Part shown: one piece after another, positions 1 to 7,109 of the stretch
How the letters are laid out: the number at the start of each line of letters is the position of its first letter
Numbering within the stretch: the stretch's first letter is position 1
From: Lachnospiraceae bacterium
GTDB lineage: Bacteria; Bacillota; Clostridia; Lachnospirales; Lachnospiraceae
Reading direction: 5' to 3'
Assembly: GCA_024684155.1 (NCBI GenBank)
Contig: JAIKXK010000336.1
Span: 1-18,449, forward strand
DNA: 18,449 nt
Notes under the pieces: model-generated
Seen by the model: the letters and a program-made list of their open reading frames with translations, nothing else
Database searches by the model: none
Told to the model about the DNA's origin: nothing
Made by a program: the position numbers and the translations under genes

Positions 1-722
1 AAAAAACAGATAAGCCTTTTGGTGTAAACATTATGCTGATGCATCCAGATGCAGATGAATTTGCTGACATAGTAGTTGAGGAAGGGGTGAAGGTTGTAAC
101 AACTGGTGCCGGAAACCCTGGCAAGTATATGGAAAAATGGAAGGCTGCCGGAATTACTGTAATTCCTGTAGTAGCAGCTCCAATTTTGGCAAAGCATCTA
201 GAAAGAGCTGGAGCAGATGCCATTATTGCAGAAGGTAGTGAAAGTGGTGGACATATTGGTGAAATGAGCACTATGACTTTAGTGCCTCAGACTGTAGATA
301 CCGTTTCTATTCCTGTTATTGCAGCAGGTGGTATTGCAGATCCTCGTCAGGTAAAGGCAGCCTTTGCGCTTGGAGCCTGTGGTATTCAGGTGGGTACCTG
401 TCTTTTGGCCAGTGAAGAGTGTCCAATCCATGAAAACTATAAAAAGGCAGTCATTAAGGCAAAGGGAACCGATGCTATTGTAACTGGTCGCATTGGCGGT
501 ACACCGGTTCGAATCTTGAAAAATAAAATGTCAAGAGAATATATCCGTCAGGAAAAGGCAGGAGCCTCTGTAGAGGAATTGGAAAAATATACCCTAGGAA
601 GTCTTCGAAAAGCAGTTTTTGATGGAGATACAGATCAGGGAAGTTTAATGGCAGGACAGACCTGTGGTCAGGTAAAAGAAATTCGTCCTTTAAGAGAAAT
701 TTTTGAGGAGTTAATGAGTTAA
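1..722 (+). CDS. fabK: Enoyl-ACP reductase II FabK, 5'-truncated by window edge
   Basis: This is an FMN-dependent enoyl-[acyl-carrier-protein] reductase of the FabK type, which does the last reduction in each cycle of type II fatty-acid elongation in the cytoplasm. The frame is open to the left edge (first full codon at 3), reading KTDKPFGVNIML, a typical internal FabK stretch; the ATG at 33 is therefore internal and roughly the first quarter of a ~315-residue protein is missing. Visible family marks are the ESGGHIGE segment (about 260 bp in, with the conserved His), then VIAAGGIADPRQVKAAFALGACGIQVGT, the phosphate-binding part of the FMN barrel shared with nitronate monooxygenases. Its TAA stop overlaps the fabD ATG by one base (TAATG), so the two are translationally coupled. 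The fab neighbours separate it from nitronate monooxygenase paralogues. Confidence 0.95.
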   Translation, partial: KTDKPFGVNIMLMHPDADEFADIVVEEGVKVVTTGAGNPGKYMEKWKAAGITVIPVVAAPILAKHLERAGADAIIAEGSESGGHIGEMSTMTLVPQTVDTVSIPVIAAGGIADPRQVKAAFALGACGIQVGTCLLASEECPIHENYKKAVIKAKGTDAIVTGRIGGTPVRILKNKMSREYIRQEKAGASVEELEKYTLGSLRKAVFDGDTDQGSLMAGQTCGQVKEIRPLREIFEELMS

Positions 723-1660
723 TGAAAACAGCGTTTTTATATGCAGGCCAGGGAAGCCAGCACAAAGGAATGGGTGCAGATTTATATGAGGATTTTCCAG
801 AGTTTCAGGAAGTCTTTGATAATGCGCCTCTTGATTTTGATGTAAAAGAAATGTGCTTTTACGATCCAGAGGAAAAATTAAATCAGACAAAATATACCCA
901 GCCATGTATGGTGACATTTGCCTGTGGTGTAACAAATATTTTAAAGAACAAAGGAATTCGACCTGATGTATTAGCAGGACTTTCTTTGGGAGAATATTCT
1001 GCCCTTTCTGCAGCAGGGGTTTGGGATGAAAATGAAGCCATTAAAATGGTTGCCTTTCGTGGAGAAGCAATGACAAAAGCTGCAGAAGGTGTTGATGCAG
1101 GAATGACAGCGGTTATGGGACTTACAAAAGAAGAGCTATCTCCTTGCGTAGACAAAGCAAAGGATATTGGAGTGGTATCTATTTGTAATGACAACTGCCC
1201 GGGACAGATTGTACTTGGTGGTGAAAAAGCTGCTGTAGAAAAAGCTGCAGAGATTGCTAAGGAAAATGGTGCAAAACGCTGTGTGCCACTAAATGTAAGT
1301 GGACCTTTCCATACAGAGTTTATGAAAAGCGCAGGGGACGAGTTACATACATATTTTAAAACTGTGGAATTTAAGAAGGAAGAAATTCCAGTGGTGTTTA
1401 ACTATACCGGAAAGGAACGAACACCAGAAGAATCAGTACAGCATTTATTAGAGATGCAGGTACAGTCCGGCGTACAGATGACAGATTCTATTAATTTAAT
1501 GCTGGATCGTGGGGTTAAACGATTTGTAGAAATCGGTCCAGGAAAGGCTTTAAGTGGATTTGTAAAACGCTGTGCAAAAGCAAAAGATATAAAGGATATT
1601 ACATGTATTACCCTTGAAACATCTGAGGATGTGAAAAATTTTATAGGGGATAATGAATAA
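722..1660 (+). CDS. fabD: Malonyl-CoA:ACP transacylase FabD
   Basis: This 312-residue protein moves malonyl from CoA to acyl carrier protein, supplying the extender unit for fatty-acid elongation. The N-terminus carries the GQGSQ motif (residues 9-13). The nucleophilic elbow GLSLGEYSAL puts the catalytic Ser at 88, Arg113 sits in the AFRGEAM segment, and His197 in NVSGPFHTEFM completes the Ser-His pair (E. coli FabD has S92/H201). Length is normal for the family. The start overlaps the fabK stop by one base with no room for a different start, and fabG follows after 10 bases. All active-site residues are present, so it should be functional. Confidence 0.96.
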   Translation: MKTAFLYAGQGSQHKGMGADLYEDFPEFQEVFDNAPLDFDVKEMCFYDPEEKLNQTKYTQPCMVTFACGVTNILKNKGIRPDVLAGLSLGEYSALSAAGVWDENEAIKMVAFRGEAMTKAAEGVDAGMTAVMGLTKEELSPCVDKAKDIGVVSICNDNCPGQIVLGGEKAAVEKAAEIAKENGAKRCVPLNVSGPFHTEFMKSAGDELHTYFKTVEFKKEEIPVVFNYTGKERTPEESVQHLLEMQVQSGVQMTDSINLMLDRGVKRFVEIGPGKALSGFVKRCAKAKDIKDITCITLETSEDVKNFIGDNE

Positions 1661-1670
1661 AGGTAGGATT

Positions 1671-2420
1671 ATGGAGAATAACAGAAAAACTGCCATTGTT
1701 ACAGGAGCAGGAAGAGGAATTGGGCGAGCAATCGCAATTTCCTTTTATAAAGCAGGATATAACGTAGTCGTTGGATTTGCCGGAAATGAAGAGGCTGCCA
1801 AGGAAACAAAAGCTCTTTGTGAAGAATGTGGCCCTCTAGGAGAGGTAGTTTTAGTAAAGGGAGATGTGGCAAAAACAGAGACAGCAGATTGCCTTTTAGA
1901 TGCGGCACTTTCCTTTAATGGAAGAGTAGATGTAGTAGTAAATAATGCAGGAATTACAAGAGATAATCTTTTGGCTCGTATGAGTGAAGGAGATTTTACC
2001 CAGGTAATTGATGCAAATCTAAAGGGAACATTTTTACTTTGCCAGAAGGTGACAAAGCCAATGATGAAGCAAAGATTTGGCCGTATTATTAATATTTCCA
2101 GTGTGGTAGGTGTACATGGAAATGCTGGACAGGTTAATTATTCCGCATCAAAGGCTGGAATCATTGGTCTTACCAAAAGTATTGCAAAGGAACTTGCATC
2201 TAGAAATATTACAGCAAACGCCATAGCGCCGGGAATGATAGAAACAGATATGACAAAGGTATTAGGCGATAAGGTCAAGGAGGCCATTCATGCATCAATC
2301 CCTGCAAAGCGTATGGGAACCCCGGAAGATATTGCAAATGCCGTTATGTTTTTAGCAGATGAAAAAAGTTCCTATATTACAGGCCAGGTCCTTGGTGTAG
2401 ATGGCGGAATGGGAATGTAA
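1671..2420 (+). CDS. fabG: 3-oxoacyl-ACP reductase FabG
   Basis: This NADPH-dependent beta-ketoacyl-ACP reductase of the short-chain dehydrogenase family does the first reduction of each elongation cycle. I chose the ATG at 1671 (249 residues) because it places the TGxxxGIG motif at residues 11-18, as in other FabGs, and is preceded by AAAGG; an in-frame ATG at 1653 lies inside the end of fabD and would add six residues. The NNAG motif is at 91-94, Asn116, Ser144, Tyr157 and Lys161 form the catalytic tetrad, and the PG segment plus GQVLGVDGGMGM end are standard. The position between fabD and fabF fixes the function as fatty-acid synthesis rather than another SDR role. Confidence 0.95.
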   Translation: MENNRKTAIVTGAGRGIGRAIAISFYKAGYNVVVGFAGNEEAAKETKALCEECGPLGEVVLVKGDVAKTETADCLLDAALSFNGRVDVVVNNAGITRDNLLARMSEGDFTQVIDANLKGTFLLCQKVTKPMMKQRFGRIINISSVVGVHGNAGQVNYSASKAGIIGLTKSIAKELASRNITANAIAPGMIETDMTKVLGDKVKEAIHASIPAKRMGTPEDIANAVMFLADEKSSYITGQVLGVDGGMGM

Positions 2421-2445
2421 GATTAGTCTTTAAGGAGTGTTAAGG

Positions 2446-3717
2446 ATGAAGAATAATAGAAGAGTAGTTGTTACCGGAATGGGTACAATTAATCCTACAG
2501 GAAATTCTGTAGAAGAAAGCTGGAATAATGTAAAAGAAGGATATTGTGGAATTGATTTTATCACTGCCTTTGATACTACAGACTATAAGACAAAGGTTGC
2601 GGGAGAGGTAAAGGATTTTACCCCGGAAACCAGATTGGAAAAAAGAGAACTTCGTCATATGGCTCGTTTTACAAAACTTGCGTTGTATGCTGCAGAAGAA
2701 GCAGTAAAAGACAGTGGACTTTGTGATGGAGAAGAAGAGTTTTCTTATAATTCCAAGGTGACTAAAATTGCACCGGAAAGAATTGGTGTCATTGTATCAA
2801 GTGGTATTGGTGGTTTAGATGTCATTGAAGAACAGCATTCCCGCTTGGAAACCATGGGAAATGAAAAGGTAAATCCATTCTTTGTACCAATGTCAATTTC
2901 TAATATGGCAGCAGCAAGAATTGCCATTATGCACGGACTCCAGGGAATGTGTTCCTGTCCTGTAACTGCATGTGCCGGCGGAAGCAATGCCATTGGAGAT
3001 GCCTTTGTTCGTATTAGAGATGGTTATGAAGATGCCTTTGTCTGTGGCGGAACAGAAAGCTGCATTTCTCCCCTTGGAGTATCAGGATTCCAGAATATGA
3101 AGGCTCTTTCTCCTTCTGAAGATCCTAAGAGAGCAAGTATTCCTTTTGATAAGGATCGTAGCGGCTTCGTTATGGGTGAGGGCAGCGGTATCTTAGTATT
3201 GGAAGAGTATGAACATGCCAAAGCCCGTGGTGCTCATATTTATGCAGAAGTTGTGGGATATGGTAGCAACTGTGATGCATATCATATTACATCTCCTTCA
3301 CCAGATGGAAATGGTGGCGCGAAATGTATGGAACTTGCAATTGAGGATGCTGAAATTAAAAAGGAAGACATCGACTATATTAATGCCCACGGAACCTCTA
3401 CTTCCTTAAATGATAAGTTTGAAACAGCAGCTATTAAGTCTGTATTTGGAGATGCTGCAAAAGATTTATGTGTATCAAGTACAAAGTCTATGACAGGACA
3501 TCTTTTAGGTGGTGCCGGTGGTGTGGAAGCTGTATTTACAGTAAAAGCCTTAGAGGATAACTTTGTACCTCCTACTGTAGGATTACAGGAAACAGATGAG
3601 GATATGGATTTAAACTATGTTCCAAATAAGGGAATTAAAAAAGAAATGTCCTATGCTTTAAGTAACAGTTTGGGATTTGGTGGCCACAATGCCTGCCTTA
3701 TTTTCAAGAAAATGTAA
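2446..3717 (+). CDS. fabF: 3-oxoacyl-ACP synthase II FabF
   Basis: This is the condensing enzyme KASII, which extends acyl-ACP by two carbons using malonyl-ACP. The start at 2446 (423 residues) follows an AAGGAG Shine-Dalgarno at 2432-2437 with an 8-base spacer; a GTG at 2437 is in frame but lies inside that site. Thiolase-fold marks are all present: the catalytic Cys176 in VTACAGGSNAIG, His315 in NAHGTSTSLND and His352 in KSMTGHLLGGAGG, followed by the glycine-rich end NSLGFGGHNA. FabB-type enzymes share the triad, but the length and the TGHLLGGAGG and GFGGHNA segments fit FabF. It sits 25 bases after fabG and 20 bases before fabZ. Confidence 0.95.
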   Translation: MKNNRRVVVTGMGTINPTGNSVEESWNNVKEGYCGIDFITAFDTTDYKTKVAGEVKDFTPETRLEKRELRHMARFTKLALYAAEEAVKDSGLCDGEEEFSYNSKVTKIAPERIGVIVSSGIGGLDVIEEQHSRLETMGNEKVNPFFVPMSISNMAAARIAIMHGLQGMCSCPVTACAGGSNAIGDAFVRIRDGYEDAFVCGGTESCISPLGVSGFQNMKALSPSEDPKRASIPFDKDRSGFVMGEGSGILVLEEYEHAKARGAHIYAEVVGYGSNCDAYHITSPSPDGNGGAKCMELAIEDAEIKKEDIDYINAHGTSTSLNDKFETAAIKSVFGDAAKDLCVSSTKSMTGHLLGGAGGVEAVFTVKALEDNFVPPTVGLQETDEDMDLNYVPNKGIKKEMSYALSNSLGFGGHNACLIFKKM

Positions 3718-3737
3718 TGAGAGTTGAGTTGTGAAAA

Positions 3738-4199
3738 ATGTTAGAAGAAATTTTAGAACAAAGAACTGAGAAAAATGTACTGAGTGCTGAAGAAATTGCA
3801 GAGATTCTTCCACATCGATATCCTTTTGCTCTGGTAGATCGTGTGGAAGATTATGAACCAGGATCCTGGGCTGTGGGAAGAAAGTGTGTCAGTATGGATG
3901 AGCCCTTCTTCCAGGGCCATTTTCCCGGAAAACCTATTATGCCGGGCGTGTTAATTATTGAAGCACTGGCCCAGACTGGTGCAATTGCAGCATTGAGTCT
4001 TCCGGAAAACAAAGGAAAGATTGCCCTCTTTGGTGGAATAAAAAATGCCCGCTTTAAAAAACCGGTAGTTCCCGGAGACGTATTGGAGTTGCGTTGCCAT
4101 ATGATACGTCAAAAAGGACCTGTTGGAGTTGCAGAAGCGGAAGCAAAAGTAGATGGAAAAACTGTCGCAAAGACAGAGATTACATTTTCTATCATTTAA
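3738..4199 (+). CDS. fabZ: 3-hydroxyacyl-ACP dehydratase FabZ
   Basis: This 153-residue hotdog-fold dehydratase removes water from (3R)-hydroxyacyl-ACP to give the trans-2-enoyl substrate of FabK. The diagnostic GHFPGKPIMPGVLIIEALAQ block places the catalytic His at 61 and Glu at 75; the preceding LPHRYPFALVDRV and the downstream GDVLELRC segments are standard. The N-terminus is about 10-15 residues longer than the shortest FabZs, with a charged leader before AEEIAEILPHR. The start ATG has only a weak ribosome site (GAG repeats about 10-17 bases upstream), so coupling to fabF translation is likely. In many Clostridia accB lies between fabF and fabZ; here the gap is only 20 bases. Confidence 0.95.
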   Translation: MLEEILEQRTEKNVLSAEEIAEILPHRYPFALVDRVEDYEPGSWAVGRKCVSMDEPFFQGHFPGKPIMPGVLIIEALAQTGAIAALSLPENKGKIALFGGIKNARFKKPVVPGDVLELRCHMIRQKGPVGVAEAEAKVDGKTVAKTEITFSII

Positions 4200-4234
4200 T
4201 GCTATTATAAATAAGGAGTGTATACTTTTTAATT

Positions 4235-4735
4235 ATGGAAAGAATAGCAAAGGGCATTGAAATGGTAAATAACGCAATTAGTCAAATTTATGATAAACTT
4301 CGACTTCATTTTTATATGAAGGTTTATTCTAGATTTGAAAATCGAGAGGCGACACTTACCACAGTAGAATCATTTAGCATGGAAGTAATTATGGACTTGG
4401 GAGAGCCTACCGTGGCACAGTTTGCAAAGGTTTTAGATATTTCTTCTCCAAACGCGGCCCATAGAATTAAAAGTCTTTTGAATAAGGGATATCTGGAAAA
4501 GATTCAATCAGAAGAAGATGCAAGAGAGTATCATCTGAGACCAACAGAAAAATATTTACGCTTTAAAAAGATTAATGAAAACTATATTCATCTTTTAATG
4601 GAGCGTTGTAAACGACGTTTTTCTGAGGAAGATTATAATAAACTCAATGAAATGCTGACAATTATTAACGAAGAGTTAATGCCTGAAATTGATGTAAAAG
4701 ATTATAAGTTTTTTGAGAGTGTGGAAACGAAATAA
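4235..4735 (+). CDS. MarR-family transcriptional regulator (FabT-like candidate)
   Basis: This 166-residue protein has a MarR-type winged helix-turn-helix: LTTVESFSMEVIMDL, then PTVAQFAKVLDISSPNAAHRIKSLLNKGYLEKIQSEEDAREYHLRPTEK with the wing, flanked by N- and C-terminal helices for dimerisation. Lying 35 bases after fabZ on the same strand, it is a plausible fatty-acid-synthesis repressor similar in role to streptococcal FabT, which is inferred from position only. The start is uncertain: AAGGAG at 4213-4218 is 16 bases before the ATG at 4235, too far, while an in-frame ATG at 4262 has AAAGGG with a 7-base spacer, giving a 157-residue product. No operator could be recognised, because the operon promoter lies outside the window. 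Confidence 0.85.
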   Translation: MERIAKGIEMVNNAISQIYDKLRLHFYMKVYSRFENREATLTTVESFSMEVIMDLGEPTVAQFAKVLDISSPNAAHRIKSLLNKGYLEKIQSEEDAREYHLRPTEKYLRFKKINENYIHLLMERCKRRFSEEDYNKLNEMLTIINEELMPEIDVKDYKFFESVETK

Positions 4736-4741
4736 AATTCG

Positions 4742-4750
4742 TGTTATAAT
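4742..4750 (+). promoter_or_regulatory. Extended -10 promoter (TGTTATAAT) for the 94-residue gene
   Basis: TG-T-TATAAT is a perfect extended -10 element lying seven bases after the MarR-family stop codon. The hexamer 17 bases upstream (4722-4727, TGGAAA) is a poor -35, which is usual with an extended -10. It predicts a transcript start near 4757 and a leader of about 57 bases before the ATG at 4814, so the small gene can be expressed separately from the fab operon. Confidence 0.55.
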
Positions 4751-4813
4751 CTACTCCTGTTTGAGAGAGTGTTTTTTGTTTCATAGGACTATTAACATTT
4801 TGGAGGTAGATTT

Positions 4814-5098
4814 ATGTCGAACAGAAGAGACTTGATAAATTCATTGGCACAGGAATTTGGACAAGTACAGGATCCGGATTTAGTGATTTCGAAATCAAAT
4901 TACATTGATTCCACAAAAACCTTAGAGTGCAGTGCAACTGCTCTTTCGAAAGCAACCTTGCAGAAGACAATCCACGTAGTGGATCAGCACATTAAAAAGT
5001 TTACGGAATATCATAATCCGGAAAAAGCACAATATGTGGCACATTTGATTGTGGCAAAAAAATGCATTGAAGAAGTAATGCGAAATGTAGAAGAATAA
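4814..5098 (+). CDS. Conserved-looking small protein of unknown function (94 residues)
   Basis: I do not recognise this protein. It is a 94-residue soluble, mostly helical protein with no membrane segment, no signal peptide and no metal-binding motif. The N-terminal half (ISKSNYIDSTKTLECSATALSKATLQKT) is rich in Ser and Thr; the C-terminal half carries many His and Lys residues and one Cys (KKCIEEV). It is real: GGAGG sits 7 bases before the ATG, an extended -10 promoter lies upstream at 4742-4750, and a strong terminator begins three bases after its TAA stop. Codon use matches the neighbours. It may be cotranscribed with the MarR regulator as well as from its own promoter. No function can be assigned. 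Confidence 0.8.
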   Translation: MSNRRDLINSLAQEFGQVQDPDLVISKSNYIDSTKTLECSATALSKATLQKTIHVVDQHIKKFTEYHNPEKAQYVAHLIVAKKCIEEVMRNVEE

Positions 5099-5100
5099 AA

Positions 5101-5124
5101 AGAGACCTTAGGGTCTCTTTTTTT
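5101..5124. terminator. Bidirectional intrinsic terminator
   Basis: AGAGACC (5101-5107) and GGTCTCT (5112-5118) form a perfect 7-bp stem around TTAG, followed by a T run on the plus strand; an A run on the left makes it work on the minus strand too. It separates the converging 94-residue gene and the radical SAM gene, whose stop codon (5123-5125) abuts the T run. Confidence 0.9.
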
Positions 5125-6010
5125 ATAATGAATTTTTGGCTTTGGCACGCTTTTTTCTAAGGGTGTTTAATACATGTTTTTTGTTTAAACTCCACTGAGG
5201 TTCTATTAGTAGATTTCTTGGTCCATCTCCTGTCATACGATGTAAAACAGTAGATGCAGGAAGAATCTTTTCGCATTCTACTAATAAATCTGAGTATTCT
5301 TCCAAAGACATAATGTGGAAAGGATTTTTTTCGTAATCTCTTCCTATGTCAGTGTTTTTTAGCACTTGTAAGTTTTGAATTTTGATACCATCCAAGCTGG
5401 GAGATAACTTTGATAAATAGGTTATGGTTTCTAACATATCTTCTTTGGTCTCACCAGGAAGTCCCATGATTACGTGTACAATAACAGGAATATTTCTATC
5501 TTTTAAATCCAAATATGCCTTTTCAAAAACAGCTAGTGAATAGCCCCGACGAATATTTTTAGCAGTATGTTCATGGATGGTTTGAAGCCCAAGTTCAATC
5601 CAAACAGGTTTTATTTTTTGCAGATCAGAAAGCATTTCCAAGATAGCATCATCTAAACAATCAGGTCGGGTACCAAGGGATAAGGCTACAATATCATCGG
5701 GGATTAGTGCCTCCTGATATAGCTGTTTTAGGCGAAGTGGATCTCCGTAAGTATTGGTATAGGATTGAAAGTATGCAATAAATTTTTTTGCACTGGTTTT
5801 GGAAATAATACGCTTTTTTGCCTCTTCCATTTGCTCCTGGATGGGGCGAAAAGCGGCAGCAAATTCTCCTGACCCGCCCTCAGAACAAAAACTGCATCCA
5901 CCGGTACCTATTTTCCCGTCCCTGTTTGGACAGCTGCATCCAGAGGAAAGGGACAGGCGATATACTTTTTCTCCAAATTCTTTTTTTAAATAATCGGAAA
6001 GATCTTGCAT
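5123..6010 (-). CDS. Radical SAM protein, YhcC/YtqA family (TIGR01212); MnmL candidate
   Basis: This is a radical SAM enzyme of the TIGR01212 type. I chose the start at 6010 (295 residues, MQDLSDYLKKEFGEKVYRL) because AAAGGAG sits just upstream and family members begin this way; an upstream in-frame ATG at 6058 has no ribosome site. Near the N-terminus are SSGCSCPNRDGKIGTGGCSFCSEG with cysteines 25, 27, 39 and 42, the iron-sulfur-binding region, followed by a TIM-barrel body with the GLQTIHEHTAKNIRRGYS and HVIMGLPGETKEDM motifs typical of this group. The YtqA members of the family (MnmL) act with the MnmM methylase in making mnm5U at the wobble base of some tRNAs in Gram-positive bacteria; assignment to that branch is an inference, since no MnmM gene is adjacent. 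It is divergent from the SDR gene. Confidence 0.9.
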   Translation of the reverse strand: MQDLSDYLKKEFGEKVYRLSLSSGCSCPNRDGKIGTGGCSFCSEGGSGEFAAAFRPIQEQMEEAKKRIISKTSAKKFIAYFQSYTNTYGDPLRLKQLYQEALIPDDIVALSLGTRPDCLDDAILEMLSDLQKIKPVWIELGLQTIHEHTAKNIRRGYSLAVFEKAYLDLKDRNIPVIVHVIMGLPGETKEDMLETITYLSKLSPSLDGIKIQNLQVLKNTDIGRDYEKNPFHIMSLEEYSDLLVECEKILPASTVLHRMTGDGPRNLLIEPQWSLNKKHVLNTLRKKRAKAKNSL

Positions 6011-6145
6011 TAAGGCTCCTTTATCACAGTTAACATATTTTCCTGTAGATAATAGCATAAAATAATAAGAAGAGGGGGAATATTTACTTTTGATTTACAT
6101 TGAGTATTTATGCTAGATGCAAATCAAAGAAAGAAGGTATTCCAC

Positions 6146-6964
6146 ATGAAAAAAGTATGTGTCATTACTGGTGGCGGAAGTGGTATGGGACTTGCTGCCG
6201 CAAAATATATGCCAAAGGATAAAATTATTATTGTATCCGGAAGAACATTATCAAAGTTGGAGGGGGCAGTAAAAGAGTTAAAGGAAGCGGGCTATGAAGC
6301 TTATGCTCATACCTGTGATACATCAGACCGAGAGTCGGTAAAGGCTTTGGCTGAGTATGCAGCCTCTTTAGGAGAAATCACAAATGTAATTAATGCTGCA
6401 GGATTATCTCCTGCCATGGCAAACCCGGAAAAGTTACTTCGAGTAAATGCTTTAGGTACTGTTTATGTAAATAAAGAATTTTCAGCTAGAATGAACAAAG
6501 GAAGTGTAATTGTAGATGTTTCATCGAATTCTGCTTATGTACTTCCAAAATTTATGATTAATAAGAAGACTTATGCGTTAGCAGAGACAAACGAAGAATT
6601 GTTTTTGAAAAAATTATTAAAGCTTTGTAAATTACCAAAAGATGAGTACAACAAATCAGGACTTGCTTATGCATTATCAAAAAACTTTGTTGTATGGTAC
6701 GCACAGCACTGTGCTTTTGGATACGGCATGAAAGGGATTCGTGTCTGTAGTTTAAGTCCCGGACTTATTGCTACAGACATGGGTAACAAGGAAGCCAGTG
6801 AGGGAGGCGATATGCTGCAATATACAGCGGAGCGCAGAATGGGCACTCCGGAAGAACTAGGATATGCCATTGCAACAGTAGCAGATGAGCGCAATGGTTA
6901 CTTGGCCGGCGTTGATATCTTAGTAGATGGTGGCGCTACAAATGGAAAGTTATTTTCAAAATAA
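6146..6964 (+). CDS. Short-chain dehydrogenase/reductase with long active-site insert
   Basis: This 272-residue NAD(P)-dependent oxidoreductase of the SDR family starts at 6146, where AGAAGG lies 8 bases upstream and the Rossmann strand begins at once; an ATG at 6110 is in frame but has no ribosome site. The cofactor motif TGGGSGMG is at residues 8-15, NAAG at 83-86, Ser127/128 in VDVSSNSA, and YALSK gives Tyr175 and Lys179. Between Ser and Tyr there are about 47 residues instead of the usual 13, forming a charged, probably helical insert. A similar insert is known in Comamonas-type 3alpha-hydroxysteroid dehydrogenase/carbonyl reductase, so a steroid or other bulky carbonyl substrate is possible but unproven. 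An inverted repeat with a T-tail follows 20 bases after the stop. Confidence 0.88.
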   Translation: MKKVCVITGGGSGMGLAAAKYMPKDKIIIVSGRTLSKLEGAVKELKEAGYEAYAHTCDTSDRESVKALAEYAASLGEITNVINAAGLSPAMANPEKLLRVNALGTVYVNKEFSARMNKGSVIVDVSSNSAYVLPKFMINKKTYALAETNEELFLKKLLKLCKLPKDEYNKSGLAYALSKNFVVWYAQHCAFGYGMKGIRVCSLSPGLIATDMGNKEASEGGDMLQYTAERRMGTPEELGYAIATVADERNGYLAGVDILVDGGATNGKLFSK

Positions 6965-6984
6965 CTTTCTAAAATAGTCACAAT

Positions 6985-7053
6985 ATACCCGTATTGGATA
7001 TTTCATCAAAGTGTAGTGAATTTTGATATAATATGACCAATACGGGTATTTTT
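6985..7053 (+). terminator. Long inverted repeat with T-tail: likely terminator of the SDR gene
   Basis: Thirteen-base arms, ATACCCGTATTGG (6985-6997) and CCAATACGGGTAT (7037-7049), are perfect complements and are followed by a run of T. The 39-base loop contains a shorter inner stem, ATCAAA (7005-7010) with TTTGAT (7022-7027). The tail GGGTATTTTTG resembles that of the minus-strand terminator at 9621-9665. Because the loop also holds an extended -10 element, the arms could instead be a pair of operators around a promoter; each arm contains the half-symmetric ATAC-nn-GTAT. Confidence 0.6.
7024..7032 (+). promoter_or_regulatory. Extended -10 promoter (TGATATAAT) for the transporter unit
   Basis: TG-A-TATAAT is a perfect extended -10 lying inside the loop of the inverted repeat at 6985-7053. 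No good -35 is seen 16-18 bases upstream. A start near 7039 would fall in the right arm, so the transporter transcript would lack the left arm and escape the hairpin. The leader to the ATG at 7110 would be about 70 bases. Confidence 0.5.
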
Positions 7054-7109
7054 GTCCTTTCTCCTACGTGCTAATCTTTTATCAAGATTTAAGGAAAAAG
7101 GAGGTTTTT

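Noticed and set aside
475..1194. Overlapping minus-strand frames within fabK/fabD
   Set aside because: They mirror conserved coding sequence on the plus strand and have no initiation signals.
6089..6128. Inverted repeat TTTGATTT ... AAATCAAA upstream of the SDR gene
   Set aside because: The arms are short and A/T-rich, 24 bases apart, and no good promoter could be placed around them; too weak to call an operator.
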